Assembly (NCBI RefSeq): GCF_014218705.1 | Contig: NZ_JABBJF010000022.1 | Span: forward strand, 1 to 64,000 | Length of the DNA: 64,000 nucleotides | Direction: 5' to 3' | DNA from: Kluyvera sichuanensis | GTDB lineage: Bacteria > Pseudomonadota > Gammaproteobacteria > Enterobacterales > Enterobacteriaceae | Shown here: one piece after another, positions 1-9,098 of the stretch | How positions within the stretch are numbered: the first letter of the stretch is position 1 | How the letters are laid out: the number at the start of each line of letters is the position of its first letter | Made by a program: the position numbers and the translations under genes | The notes under the pieces: generated by a model | What the model was told of the DNA's origin: nothing | The model's input: only the letters and a program-made list of their open reading frames with translations | Databases searched by the model: none

Positions 1-78
1 GCTGAACAGGAGGGACAGCTGATAGAAACAGAAGCCACTGGAGCACCTCAAAAACACCATCATACACTAAATCAGTAA
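1..78 (+). CDS. C-terminal end of an unknown protein (partial)
   Basis: Frame 1 is open from the window edge to a TAA, giving 25 residues rich in Glu, Gln and His. Only the tail of the protein is inside the window, so no function can be assigned. It lies upstream of, and in the same direction as, a run of small genes, so it is probably part of the same operon. I am unsure because so little is visible. Confidence 0.4.
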   Translation, partial: AEQEGQLIETEATGAPQKHHHTLNQ

Positions 79-167
79 GTTGGCAGCATCACCTAGGGTT
101 TATTTCCACGAATGAGTTCAGGAAAACCTCAATCAATCAGTTCATTGAGGTTGAGGCATCTGAACTT

Positions 168-320
168 ATGGTTTTTAACCTATGGCATCCGATGTGTCCC
201 GATATCACTGAGGTTCATTTCTTCCGTGATATGGATTCAAATTGGTGGCCATACAAGATTTATGAACTCATGTCTGATATAACCACCCAAACCCAATTCA
301 TTCCTCGGGTAAATCAATAA
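168..320 (+). CDS. small hypothetical protein, start uncertain
   Basis: A 50-residue reading frame that starts at ATG 168 and ends just before the next gene. It is rich in Trp, Met and acidic residues and I do not recognise it. The frame stays open upstream to base 6 with plausible codon use but has no ATG, GTG or TTG start there. The real gene may therefore be longer with an unusual start, or may be a 5'-damaged remnant. A weak GAGG lies about 11 bases before ATG 168. It is followed after 10 bases by the next gene, as in an operon. Confidence 0.35.
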   Translation: MVFNLWHPMCPDITEVHFFRDMDSNWWPYKIYELMSDITTQTQFIPRVNQ

Positions 321-330
321 AGGTGACATC

Positions 331-558
331 ATGATTCATTATTGGGTTAAAGTGAGACCCGGTGAAACAGATATCCTCGCACCTCTTCGTCATGGGGTTC
401 TCGCCATAAAATATTTGGATGGAGCGCCATTGCTTTTCCAATGGCCTCCTGAAGAAGGATGGACGTTCGAAACCCTGGATAAAGTACAGCCTTGTGGTGT
501 TGAGTTTGGGGCCGATGCATATATTAATGATGTATGGATTGGTACTACAGAATTTTAA
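331..558 (+). CDS. hypothetical protein, 75 aa
   Basis: A small soluble protein with no recognised domain, fairly acidic and rich in Trp and Gly. The start is supported by AGGTGA seven bases upstream. It is the first clear gene of a tightly spaced series of five small same-strand genes (331-2058), each with its own ribosome site, ending at a terminator near 2091. It has no signal peptide or membrane segment. The role is unknown; the position just upstream of transfer genes makes a plasmid housekeeping or entry-related function possible, but this is inference only. Confidence 0.6.
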   Translation: MIHYWVKVRPGETDILAPLRHGVLAIKYLDGAPLLFQWPPEEGWTFETLDKVQPCGVEFGADAYINDVWIGTTEF

Positions 559-591
559 TCTTTAAAGACTGAATGTCTGGAGTCTCATTTA

Positions 592-813
592 ATGGATATC
601 CCATGCATTTTGTTTATATCAAATAGTCGGCATTATGTAATTACTGAAGACTCTGTTATCGCTTCATGGCCATCACGTTCTGATAAAGAAAGTGAGATCA
701 TTCAGCTTAATGACGGTCGGATTATTACTGCAAACAATGTACGACGATTTAACTTCATCGACATTTCAAAGATCGAAAGCCTGACGGCGATTGATGATGG
801 AATTGTCTTTTAA
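592..813 (+). CDS. hypothetical protein, 73 aa
   Basis: An unrecognised small protein, mostly predicted beta-rich from alternating hydrophobic residues, without cysteines that could bind metal. TGGAGTCTC, 8-16 bases before the ATG, serves as ribosome site; a nearly identical ACTGGAGTCTGT leader precedes the next gene at 841, which suggests duplicated translation-initiation regions. It sits 33 bases after the previous gene and 27 before the next, so co-transcription is likely. No function can be inferred. Confidence 0.55.
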   Translation: MDIPCILFISNSRHYVITEDSVIASWPSRSDKESEIIQLNDGRIITANNVRRFNFIDISKIESLTAIDDGIVF

Positions 814-840
814 CTATATAGATTAATAACTGGAGTCTGT

Positions 841-1110
841 ATGAGTGGCTGCGCGTTGATAGAGTATAACAACCGCACCGCCAGAATACGCGGTGAAGTT
901 GCACAAGGCGATAAGCATTATATTCAGTATGCTCTCGCTCACTGGGCTGTCATTGCAATCAGGATTCGCAATACAGACCATCATTTTACCCGATTGCCGG
1001 TTGATGAGTGGATTGAAGGAATTGCAAAACAAGTAAATCCTTCTGAGGCTCGTGAGCAGATATTTAATGCTCTATTGCGGTGTAAGCCGGGTATCTTCAA
1101 ATTCATTTAA
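841..1110 (+). CDS. hypothetical protein, 89 aa
   Basis: A soluble 89-residue protein with an N-terminal hydrophobic strand, a central stretch rich in Ala and Ile and a helical C-terminus. I do not recognise the family. The ATG follows ACTGGAGTCTGT directly, with GGAG about six bases upstream. It is the third member of the small-gene operon. An overlapping reverse-strand reading frame (823-1032) lacks a ribosome site and was not accepted. Confidence 0.55.
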   Translation: MSGCALIEYNNRTARIRGEVAQGDKHYIQYALAHWAVIAIRIRNTDHHFTRLPVDEWIEGIAKQVNPSEAREQIFNALLRCKPGIFKFI

Positions 1111-1125
1111 TTTATCGAGGTATAT

Positions 1126-1515
1126 ATGTTTCATTCTGAAACCGAGGATATCTATGGTTTTGTGTCTGGCGATATGTCATTGCGACCTCATTCAATCGAT
1201 AGAGATTTGCAGGACTTAAGGTTACTACTCGCCGATATGGATACCATTAATATTCTGAACGAACGAGGGATAGGAACTCAGAAAACCATCTTTCATGTAA
1301 CACAAAATGAGTCGAAGGCATTAATGCTGGTTACTCGTTTAACTTACTGCCAAGGTGGTGGACGATTTACTCACCCTGAATGTGCTCTTCTTGTTGAACA
1401 GATAACTGATCTAGGACGTAAGTTGGGTAATAAACATTTCGATGCGGCGATGAATGAAGCAAAACGCTTTATAGCGAATGAGGCTGACTTCATGAAAGAA
1501 CAAACTGTCTGGTAG
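1126..1515 (+). CDS. hypothetical protein, 129 aa
   Basis: A 129-residue, largely helical soluble protein with no motif I recognise. It has one cysteine pair region around residues 84-96 but no metal-binding spacing. CGAGG seven bases before the ATG supports the start. The gene is 15 bases after its upstream neighbour and 21 before the next, consistent with one operon. Nothing points to a specific role. Confidence 0.6.
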   Translation: MFHSETEDIYGFVSGDMSLRPHSIDRDLQDLRLLLADMDTINILNERGIGTQKTIFHVTQNESKALMLVTRLTYCQGGGRFTHPECALLVEQITDLGRKLGNKHFDAAMNEAKRFIANEADFMKEQTVW

Positions 1516-1536
1516 AAAATTTCTAAGGAGTCACTC

Positions 1537-2058
1537 ATGTATACTTCAACTACTGCTAAATCAGATCATATTGATAGCTTTAATAACGCACAAAACCGTA
1601 TGTTGATGAATTACGAACGTGATGAGTTTGAACAAGCTCCCGCTGCCGTACTTTATGATGCTGTCGGTGCTGTCGTAAACGATGAATCTGATATTGATAT
1701 AATTTTTCGCCTTATGGATATGGAAGGAGAAATGTTGTTTCTCCGCGCAATGAAAAACCTCGGTTGCCAAGAGAATGTTTTTTATTACGCATCTGAATCT
1801 GGTGCGGTGCTGACTGCTAACGATGCAACGTTGCTTGAATTTGCTTATAACCTGGGCAAACATATCAGCAATGAGTTCTTTACGCGTTTCTTGCGTAATT
1901 CTCAGTTAGCCCGTGAACTCATCGGTAACATCATTCGTATAGGCAACGATGCCCTTAAATTTCCAGATGACGGCCTGAATACAGTATTTGAATGCTGTGT
2001 GATGGAGAATTCATCCTGGAAGAACCAAGGCCATTTTAAAGATAACTTTGGTCTTTAA
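1537..2058 (+). CDS. hypothetical protein, 173 aa
   Basis: The last gene before a strong terminator. The product is an acidic, mainly alpha-helical soluble protein with no signal peptide, membrane segment or known motif. TAAGGAG precedes the ATG with good spacing. It closes the 331-2058 operon. Because it lies immediately ahead of the transfer genes but is separated from them by a terminator and a regulatory gap, it is probably not itself a transfer-apparatus gene. Confidence 0.6.
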   Translation: MYTSTTAKSDHIDSFNNAQNRMLMNYERDEFEQAPAAVLYDAVGAVVNDESDIDIIFRLMDMEGEMLFLRAMKNLGCQENVFYYASESGAVLTANDATLLEFAYNLGKHISNEFFTRFLRNSQLARELIGNIIRIGNDALKFPDDGLNTVFECCVMENSSWKNQGHFKDNFGL

Positions 2059-2090
2059 AGCATCTAATTCTTTTAATTAGCTAACACAGA

Positions 2091-2119
2091 AAAACCCAGT
2101 CTTCGGACTGGGTTTTTTT
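2091..2119 (+). terminator. rho-independent terminator after the small-gene operon
   Basis: An inverted repeat with arms AAAACCCAGT and ACTGGGTTTT around a CTTCGG loop, followed by a T run. It ends the operon of small genes before the transfer region. Confidence 0.85.
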
Positions 2120-2187
2120 GTATTTGCTGATTTCAAATCATGTAAACAAAACGGATGCACATGAAAATTACTTTTGATTTTTACAGT

Positions 2188-2207
2188 CAAAACGTTGCCA
2201 TTTTTGA
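2188..2207 (+). promoter_or_regulatory. candidate activator box upstream of the transfer genes
   Basis: The 20-base CAAAACGTTGCCATTTTTGA matches 18 of 20 bases of a site at 16090-16109 upstream of the MobI-like gene. It lies about 70 bases before the first gene of the tra block. Since the plasmid encodes FlhD/FlhC-like regulators resembling AcaDC/SetDC, these two sites are plausible binding boxes. The assignment is inference; the shared sequence is directly visible. Confidence 0.4.
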
Positions 2208-2274
2208 ACTTGTTATTTTAACCCATATGGCAAACTAATCGTAATGCCGTCCGTATTTCTGATAAGGGAGTTTT

Positions 2275-2613
2275 ATGAAGACACTTAAATGTTCTCATAA
2301 CAGGGCAATGCTTATGCCAGCACACAAAATCCCTGCGGTATTAGTTAACGACGACCCTAAGAACATAGTTACTGATGAGCTGTTGCGTAAATATGGAACA
2401 CGCATGACTCTCGATGAGGCTTGCTCCGAAATTGGTGTTAAGTCGGATAGTGTAGCCAAACGTATAGGACAGGTCAGATATAGGCATTATGCATTAACTC
2501 GCCAACTTGAAAGTGCAAGGGTCTTTAGTGGAAAAAATAGCTTTTTCTGGACGGAGTCTATCGCAAGAATAATTTCCGAGGGTAATTCCGATGAAATATC
2601 AATTTTTAACTAA
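2275..2613 (+). CDS. small HTH-like protein preceding traF
   Basis: A 112-residue basic protein. Residues 42-75 (TRMTLDEACSEIGVKSDSVA onward) read like a helix-turn-helix of the type that recognises a site or substrate, followed by a short hydrophobic C-terminal part. It overlaps traF by 23 bases, so the two are translationally coupled, and it opens the transfer operon. TAAGGGAG precedes the ATG. It may be a local regulator, but no close family is recognised and the DNA-binding assignment is tentative. Confidence 0.6.
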   Translation: MKTLKCSHNRAMLMPAHKIPAVLVNDDPKNIVTDELLRKYGTRMTLDEACSEIGVKSDSVAKRIGQVRYRHYALTRQLESARVFSGKNSFFWTESIARIISEGNSDEISIFN

Positions 2614-3691
2614 AATCATTATTCCCCTGCTAGTGGGATTTGCTTTTTCTACCTCAGTTCTTGCGGATGAGGGTAACACCCCAACGTCTCAATCCCCTCA
2701 GACCACCAGTGACGACCTCGCTGGTGGTCAGGCATTTCTGAATGGAAAAGAGGAAGGTTGGTTCTGGCGTAAATCGCCACCTGAGCCAGTGAAGAAAAAG
2801 CCAGTGAAGTTACCTCCTCCGCCGACTTTACCGCCTCAAGAAACGCCTAAACAGGTTGCTCAAACACCTATGGAGTCGACTCCAGAACCTGCCGCAACTG
2901 AAAAGCCCGGCCCGGCTCCGTTCACCGTAGCCTGGTTTAATGAAAACATTCAGAAACTACGCAACCAGGCCATCGACAATCCTACCCAAGAAAACGTTAG
3001 GGCATATTTTCTGGCCCAACGCATTATGCTGGATAAAGCCAGCCGCTTTACTGATATGGCTAGGTTGGTTACTTCTACCGACCCCCTCATAGATGAGAAT
3101 AGCCGCCGCTCAACCTCAACATTTGGGGCAATGGATCAATCGAATGAAGCTGAAAACAATTCGAGAACGGTCATAAAAGACGTAGCGACAAAAGCAGGAT
3201 TGTTTTTCTTCTTCCGTGGGGAAAACTGCTCCATATGCGTAAAGCAAGCTTCTGTTATGAATACGTTTAGTTTCATGACAGACATGAAGGTCATCCCAAT
3301 TTCACTTGATGGTAAACCTCTTCCAGGGAATATTTACCCGGACTGGAGGCCTGATTCTGGCCAGGCATCAAAGCTCCAAATATCAAACGCACCTGCGATA
3401 GCTCTGGCAATCCCGCCATCTACAACACGCATTGTCTCATTTGGGCCTATCAGTGCAGACCAGTTAATTTCAAGAACAGTCCTTATTGCCCACGATGCAG
3501 GGATCATTTCTGACCAGCAATATAAGAGCACCTTGCCATATAACGATACCGGCTATATCGACTCAAACATTCTGAATGACATGCCTAAAGACCTAACTCA
3601 ACAACCTGATGAGTTTATCAAATATATACAAGCTAAAGCTGGCTACGGTTCGACACCTAACCCAAATGCTAATAACCCGGGGGAAAAATGA
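2591..3691 (+). CDS. traF: TraF-like conjugal pilus assembly protein
   Basis: A 366-residue periplasmic protein of the F-type type IV secretion system, needed for pilus assembly. It has an N-terminal signal peptide (about residues 1-25, cut near LADEG), a proline-rich linker near 60-105 and a thioredoxin-like domain with a CSIC motif at 213-216. Having both cysteines suggests a redox-active TraF/TrbB-like protein; F-plasmid TraF lacks the CXXC. It overlaps traH by four bases, and the order traF-traH-traG matches F-like, IncA/C and SXT systems. GAGGGTAATTCCG supplies the ribosome site. Confidence 0.88.
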   Translation: MKYQFLTKIIIPLLVGFAFSTSVLADEGNTPTSQSPQTTSDDLAGGQAFLNGKEEGWFWRKSPPEPVKKKPVKLPPPPTLPPQETPKQVAQTPMESTPEPAATEKPGPAPFTVAWFNENIQKLRNQAIDNPTQENVRAYFLAQRIMLDKASRFTDMARLVTSTDPLIDENSRRSTSTFGAMDQSNEAENNSRTVIKDVATKAGLFFFFRGENCSICVKQASVMNTFSFMTDMKVIPISLDGKPLPGNIYPDWRPDSGQASKLQISNAPAIALAIPPSTTRIVSFGPISADQLISRTVLIAHDAGIISDQQYKSTLPYNDTGYIDSNILNDMPKDLTQQPDEFIKYIQAKAGYGSTPNPNANNPGEK

Positions 3692-5130
3692 AGATTTCGC
3701 GCAACTATAATATAAAGAATGTATTCCGTAGAAACATTCTTGCAATTTCTATCTGCCTCTCCGGGTTGACAGCTTTTCAATGCGAGGCCACCAGCATTAG
3801 TACTCAGCTAGACAGTATGTTCGGCTCTATGTCGAATGTTACAGCTCCCGGTGATTATCAGAGCGTTACACGTGATGGATATACCGGTGGCGGATTTGTT
3901 CTACGTAATAAGCTCCGTACATTGACACCTATTAGTATTAGTCTCCCTTCTGCGTCGGGAGGATGTGGAGGGATAGACCTTTTCGGCGGGTCATTCTCGT
4001 TCATCAACGCTGATCAGTTCGTCCAGATGCTACGTAATATTGCTTCTAATGCTGCCGGTCTAGCTTTCCAGTTGGCCCTGAACGCTATGGATGCCGTTCT
4101 GGATAATGCTATTTCGAAAATGCAGGCAATCATCCAGCAGATGAACGATCTGACCGCAAATTCGTGTCAGTTAGCGAAGGGGTTGTTAGTCGACACTGCC
4201 TCTGCATTTGGTGACAGTGCAAAGGCTGCTGTATCTTCTCAGCTGTCCTCTGATGGCCTCTCAGACCAATTTAAAGCCATGTGGGGCAATATGGGTGGTG
4301 GTAAAGCACCCGACGTACAAAAACAAGAGGCAGGGAAAAGAAAGGCATGTGACGATTACGGTAACATTGTGTGGTGTTTGCTCCAGAATGGTAGCTTTAG
4401 TAATCAATTCATCGGCTCCGAAGATGAGCAAAAAGAACTTATTATGTCTATGACCGGCACCATCATCGTCGGTAGCCAGTTGGGTACAGATAAAGATGGG
4501 TCAGCTAAAAAGAGTGTGGTTAGGATTGCTCCACTCGCAACTTCAAATGTCCTGGATTCTTTTATAAATGGTGATGATAGTTTCGATTTCTGGTCTTGTT
4601 CAGGTCAGACTAGTACTTGTGAGAATCCCAAAAAACAGACCAAAATAATTAAAGGTCTCGCTGCCAATATCACACTCTTCTTTATCGATAACGGATATTT
4701 GAGCTCGGCCAGAACTGGTTCAAACCCTGGGGATGCTAAATTACGGCAAGCAAACTACTACAACGTAGCTGGTGCTACCAGTAAAGCGACTCAAATTGCA
4801 CGTCATGATTTAGCCGCATCTTATTCCTATATACGTGAACTATCTCCTGTCATAGCCTATTCAGCTGCTTATAACTACCTCAGCGAAATGCTTACGGCTG
4901 CTGCGACCGGCGCACGGCTCCAGCAGGAAAATGATAAATCGGCGTCAGTTTATTATAAGGATGCTGGAGAGCTAATCGAAAAGGCAAGGCAAAATCTGTA
5001 TGTCTCCTATAACGCCATGATATCCCGTTATGGTGGCGAGGCCCGTATACCTGAATCATTCAGCAACTATATGACAACGCTTCCGCAGGTTCATTATGAA
5101 TCTGAAGGTTCTCTTGATGGCTCGCTCTAA
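3688..5130 (+). CDS. traH: TraH-like conjugal pilus assembly protein
   Basis: A 480-residue exported protein. Its family acts in the outer-membrane-proximal part of the F-type pilus apparatus and is required for pilus extension. It has a signal peptide ending near FQCEA at about residue 34, the conserved CGGIDLFGGSFSFINADQF segment near residues 91-111, and a helical, cysteine-containing C-terminal half. Length is typical for the family. ATG overlaps the traF stop; traG follows after 14 bases. Confidence 0.92.
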   Translation: MKISRNYNIKNVFRRNILAISICLSGLTAFQCEATSISTQLDSMFGSMSNVTAPGDYQSVTRDGYTGGGFVLRNKLRTLTPISISLPSASGGCGGIDLFGGSFSFINADQFVQMLRNIASNAAGLAFQLALNAMDAVLDNAISKMQAIIQQMNDLTANSCQLAKGLLVDTASAFGDSAKAAVSSQLSSDGLSDQFKAMWGNMGGGKAPDVQKQEAGKRKACDDYGNIVWCLLQNGSFSNQFIGSEDEQKELIMSMTGTIIVGSQLGTDKDGSAKKSVVRIAPLATSNVLDSFINGDDSFDFWSCSGQTSTCENPKKQTKIIKGLAANITLFFIDNGYLSSARTGSNPGDAKLRQANYYNVAGATSKATQIARHDLAASYSYIRELSPVIAYSAAYNYLSEMLTAAATGARLQQENDKSASVYYKDAGELIEKARQNLYVSYNAMISRYGGEARIPESFSNYMTTLPQVHYESEGSLDGSL

Positions 5131-5144
5131 CAAGGTAACTTAAT

Positions 5145-8100
5145 ATGAGTGAATGGAACGTATATACTGTTGGCAACATTGAATTTATTTATAATATATT
5201 CAATTCCGTTGCCATGTTATTGAATGATGGCACTTACGGATCCTTGTTTAGGATTTCAGCACTCATTGGTGTAATTTGTGTCGTGCTTGCTGCTGCTATA
5301 TCAGCCGGGAAATCATTATCCCTTTCTCATATGTGTGTGGCCGTCGTGATGTATTACCTGTTTTTCAGTGTATCGATGCGCACCAACATTGAAGATGTTA
5401 CAACGGGTAAGTTTCGTGCTGTTGATAATGTACCAGCGGGATTAGCCGTTGCCGCATCTGTACTGTCTACTGTTGGGTATGCAACTACCGAGAAGATGGA
5501 GCAGGCATTTTCTGTCCCAAGCATGACTGAGTATGGGTCTCTGGATCCCCTTTTCACTCTGGCCACTTTATACGACACATTGAAAACGCCAATGCGCTGG
5601 ACGGGTCAAACTGGTGCTTACGGTGATCTGGACGCAAGCGTTTCAAACTATGTGAAGAACTGCGTAGGCAACGATATTATTCGTGGGTCTAAAACCTTTG
5701 CTTCAATGTATCGCTCTAATCAAGGTGTATCAGGGCTAGCCTCGAACGATTCCTTCCAGCGGGTTGTTATTTACGACAATGTACGTAGCGGCTGGTCTAC
5801 CAGTACTGAAGAATCTTCAAATGGGGGCTCACTTTATACCTGTTCTGACGCGTACACGAAACTTAAAGGACTCGCTACCCAGAACGCTTCTAGCCTGGAC
5901 TCAGCTTTTGCCAGCTCTTATACCGCATCCGGGCGCACTTGCGGTGGTGCGCCATGCTCAGGTTCAGGAAAAGCCCAGGAAGTACTGAATTTCTTCAACA
6001 TAAGTGGCACTGATATTCGTGATTTCCAATTGATGTTGGTCATGTACCCTCATTTCAGGGAACTGCCAATGTACGGACTCGAAAGCTCATTTCGTGGTGC
6101 TGCTGCTGTAACTCGCGCCCAAACCATGACTCAACAGGCATTCCAATGGTCTTCTTCTGGTTCATCATTCTTGAGCTGGATGGGTTCATTTATGCCGATT
6201 TTCCAGGGAATAATATACGCACTCGCACCATTTATGGCCTTCCTTTTCGGTCTGGGTATTATGGGTTTGCGACTGGTGATGAAGTACTTCCTCGTTATCA
6301 TCTGGACATGGACTTGGCTTCCCCTCGCAGCGGTCGTCAACATGTATGTGTTAAACAGTATCCGTGATACGTCAAGCCAAATTCTTGTCAGTTCGGGTTC
6401 TGGCGGACTTAGCTTTGCTCAGCTTTATCAGCTCCTGTTTGAGACTCAAAAAAGTATAGGTCTTGCTGGTAATTTATACGCGATGATCCCGGCCCTGGGT
6501 GGATTCATTGTCTGGGGCAGTTCTGTTGCCTTTAACTCTCTTGCAAGCTCAGCAGCAGCACCTTCAGCTGCCGATACTAAAACTCTCGCACCTGATGTCA
6601 CCAACGCTCCTGCGATAAACAGTCGTGGTTCCGATGTTGAATTTAACCCAACACAAGGAACTATCATGGGTGGGTCTTCTGGCACTCTCCCTGCCATTGA
6701 CATGAAAAAGGTCGCTACTCACAACCTGTCCAGCGCTAAGCAAGAACTAGATTCAGCATCCAGTTCCTTGACTGCCCAATCTGGAGCAATGATTAGCCAG
6801 GTGGCCAGTAACATGAATTCTGGTGGACATTCGCAAGTTTATAGTGACGCTTCCAATGCAGCATTTGCCAGCCTGAGCAGCTCAGATCGTGCCCTTGTCA
6901 GTTCTGTGGCTAAAGAACAAGGTATTTCTGATATGCAGGCGCTTGTCTCTATCGCCAAAGGTGATGTGAGTGTCGGTGGCGGTGCGGGAAGTTCAAGTGC
7001 TGGTGTTGGTGTTAAAGGTGGAATGTCACGTTCAGAGGCAGAAAGCAGTGGCCTGAGTAATGACAACAGTGCTAAGTACGGTTCTACAGACAGCGCCTCG
7101 TCGCACAAAATAGACAGTGCGACCCAGTCACGCATCGTCAATACCGCAGCAAGTGCGATGTACCAGTCCTTATCGCAAGAAGGTGAGAGTTCTCAATCGA
7201 CTCGTTCTTTTGCTGAGGCAAATCAAAGAATGCAGTCCGCACAAAAGAACTTCCAGGAAGCAAACTCCTTCGTTTCAAGTACCTCAATGGGCCAGACAAT
7301 GAATGCTGCGCAACTTGCTACAGCCATTGGTCGTAATCATGATGCACAAGCAACATTGACTCAAACCCTCGCGGCGCACCCGGAACTGTCCAGCAAAATC
7401 GCCGGTGATGCAGCGAGCCTGACCTCTTTAGGTATGACTCACGAAGACGCGCATACCTTTGCTCAATTCAAAGCAGCCAGTGAACTTGGTGTTGCCGGTG
7501 CAGTAGCTGCCAAAGCCGGGTTCATTAACGCTGATTCCAGCCCAGTACTGACGACAACTGCATCTGAGCAATACCGTGGCGTGAGTGGTGGAGCTGAAAG
7601 CGCTGGTGGCCGCGCAGTTGCTGGTGCAGCGGACGTTGGCAACTCCGTTAATGCAGTAACAGGCCGATCTTACGGAGCGCTTGGTGAAGCACATGCGTCA
7701 TCGTCTGATGGTTATGGGCAAGGCCAGGTTAATACTGTCGGGGGACAGAATAGCGGTGCAGTTGAGCAAATTCACAAGGGAAATGAGGGTGAAGTCATGA
7801 CGAAAGCGGGTAACACCGCCGCAAATGATTTCGAAAACAACCACTATAATCTTGGCGGTATTACTGGCGATTTTAATAAACTCGTTTCTCATGTCAGTAA
7901 TGCGTTCAAAGAAAGCCCGGTATATGAACAGGTACATGATCAGGCCAGAACCATCGCTGGGGAAATTCCGCTTGGTGGAGATGCAAACCGCGAAGCGGCG
8001 CGAGATTCTATTGTGAACTACTACGCCATGACTAAAGCTGGAGCGTCTGAGCAACAACTTTCCCAGGCCCGCAGTGACATGATGGCACGTATTCAACTCG

Positions 8101-8663
8101 CGACGGGTGGTGAAAATGACAATGGAACGGTTATGGGCGGAAATACTGCTCTTGCCCGTGGTATTGCAGCCCGTATTGATAATGCCGGTTTAGACCGTTC
8201 AGCCAATGATGGCTCCATTATTCAACAGGCTACTACTGCACTGAATACCGATCGCCAAACCCACGAATACAACACCGGTGGCATGGCCAACAACCTTGGA
8301 GGGATGCATCAGGCATCAAATGGAGGTTCTGCTGTGGGTGATGGCGTCCCTTACGCGATGGGAACCCACAACCAGGGATACGGCGAGGCTGAGACAATGA
8401 CCGTTAATGCCCAAGGTGCTGAAGGTCATAATGGTTTAAACCAGAACTCAAACTATGGTGGGTCTGAGACAACAAACATTAATACCCAAGGCGCTGGTGG
8501 TCATAGTGATTCAAATAACGGAGGTACAATGTTCAGTGATCCGCCACCTGCACGTGCAACCCAGTCGCATCAGGAGTATGTACCTGTGCATCCACGTAAT
8601 AAAGAGAACAATGGAGGTCATAGTGGTGGAAATGACGACATGATAATTTCATCGAGTAAGTGA
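5145..8663 (+). CDS. traG: TraG-like mating-pair stabilisation protein
   Basis: A 1172-residue inner-membrane protein with a long periplasmic tail. In F-type systems TraG has an N-terminal membrane domain needed for pilus assembly and a C-terminal domain for mating-pair stabilisation and entry exclusion. Hydrophobic segments are seen near residues 30-85 and 345-470. From about 500 onward the chain is rich in Ser, Ala, Gly and Gln and near the end contains two imperfect copies of an AETMTVNAQGAEGHNG-type unit. A hairpin terminator follows the stop. The extended low-complexity tail makes it longer than F TraG (938 residues). Confidence 0.92.
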   Translation: MSEWNVYTVGNIEFIYNIFNSVAMLLNDGTYGSLFRISALIGVICVVLAAAISAGKSLSLSHMCVAVVMYYLFFSVSMRTNIEDVTTGKFRAVDNVPAGLAVAASVLSTVGYATTEKMEQAFSVPSMTEYGSLDPLFTLATLYDTLKTPMRWTGQTGAYGDLDASVSNYVKNCVGNDIIRGSKTFASMYRSNQGVSGLASNDSFQRVVIYDNVRSGWSTSTEESSNGGSLYTCSDAYTKLKGLATQNASSLDSAFASSYTASGRTCGGAPCSGSGKAQEVLNFFNISGTDIRDFQLMLVMYPHFRELPMYGLESSFRGAAAVTRAQTMTQQAFQWSSSGSSFLSWMGSFMPIFQGIIYALAPFMAFLFGLGIMGLRLVMKYFLVIIWTWTWLPLAAVVNMYVLNSIRDTSSQILVSSGSGGLSFAQLYQLLFETQKSIGLAGNLYAMIPALGGFIVWGSSVAFNSLASSAAAPSAADTKTLAPDVTNAPAINSRGSDVEFNPTQGTIMGGSSGTLPAIDMKKVATHNLSSAKQELDSASSSLTAQSGAMISQVASNMNSGGHSQVYSDASNAAFASLSSSDRALVSSVAKEQGISDMQALVSIAKGDVSVGGGAGSSSAGVGVKGGMSRSEAESSGLSNDNSAKYGSTDSASSHKIDSATQSRIVNTAASAMYQSLSQEGESSQSTRSFAEANQRMQSAQKNFQEANSFVSSTSMGQTMNAAQLATAIGRNHDAQATLTQTLAAHPELSSKIAGDAASLTSLGMTHEDAHTFAQFKAASELGVAGAVAAKAGFINADSSPVLTTTASEQYRGVSGGAESAGGRAVAGAADVGNSVNAVTGRSYGALGEAHASSSDGYGQGQVNTVGGQNSGAVEQIHKGNEGEVMTKAGNTAANDFENNHYNLGGITGDFNKLVSHVSNAFKESPVYEQVHDQARTIAGEIPLGGDANREAARDSIVNYYAMTKAGASEQQLSQARSDMMARIQLATGGENDNGTVMGGNTALARGIAARIDNAGLDRSANDGSIIQQATTALNTDRQTHEYNTGGMANNLGGMHQASNGGSAVGDGVPYAMGTHNQGYGEAETMTVNAQGAEGHNGLNQNSNYGGSETTNINTQGAGGHSDSNNGGTMFSDPPPARATQSHQEYVPVHPRNKENNGGHSGGNDDMIISSSK

Positions 8664-8673
8664 TTCGCAATAA

Positions 8674-8695
8674 AGCCCTGCAATCTTGCAGGGCT
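8674..8695. terminator. bidirectional terminator between traG and a reverse gene
   Basis: AGCCCTGCA and TGCAGGGCT form a 9-bp stem with a four-base loop directly after the traG stop and directly after the stop of the convergent gene at 8697-8894. The following T tract is short, so termination may be partial. Confidence 0.65.
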
Positions 8696-8696
8696 C

Positions 8697-8894
8697 TTAT
8701 GTGGTCACGAACATGTATACGACAGGAAGGCTCAGTAAAGAATAGAGCAGAATATAAAACTCCCACATACGCTCACATTTGCTCTTGAACGTTCTGCCAT
8801 TTTTTCCACGTCCCCTCTTACCATTTCCACCACCATAATCTGAATCGCTTGGCCCCGATAATGGGATAAGGCCAGTAATACCAAACATGTCCAT
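8697..8894 (-). CDS. small membrane-anchored hypothetical protein, 65 aa
   Basis: The N-terminal half is Gly, Lys and Arg rich and the last 20 residues form one hydrophobic segment, so the protein is probably anchored by its C-terminus. On the reverse strand GGAGG lies five bases before the ATG, which supports it as a real gene rather than a shadow. It lies in the opposite direction between traG and traN. A TTCGTC element at 9034-9039 in the same orientation may be part of its promoter. No family is recognised. Confidence 0.6.
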   Translation of the reverse strand: MDMFGITGLIPLSGPSDSDYGGGNGKRGRGKNGRTFKSKCERMWEFYILLYSLLSLPVVYMFVTT

Positions 8895-9098
8895 AAGTAC
8901 CTCCAGTCGGTAATATTCAAGACGCTGAAAACACCCTCGTTTTGCCGTCCTTCTTTATTGTCTGAAACCAGTCTGTTTAATACGCTGCCTGCTTAATCCT
9001 TCATTTTAGTAGCTTCGCATAGAAATGCTGGCTGACGAAATTTAGTTACCGAGATCTCTGATTTCATAATCAGTAACCACGACAAAGGTGATCATAGA

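Noticed and set aside
7428..8096. Reverse-strand frames inside traG
   Set aside because: They are shadows of the Ser, Ala and Gly rich traG sequence and have Cys-rich, implausible composition.
9011..9039. A TTCGTC-type promoter on the reverse strand before the 8697-8894 gene
   Set aside because: TTCGTC is present but the hexamer at 17 bases (GAAGCT) is poor and the gene starts more than 110 bases away; left out of the list.
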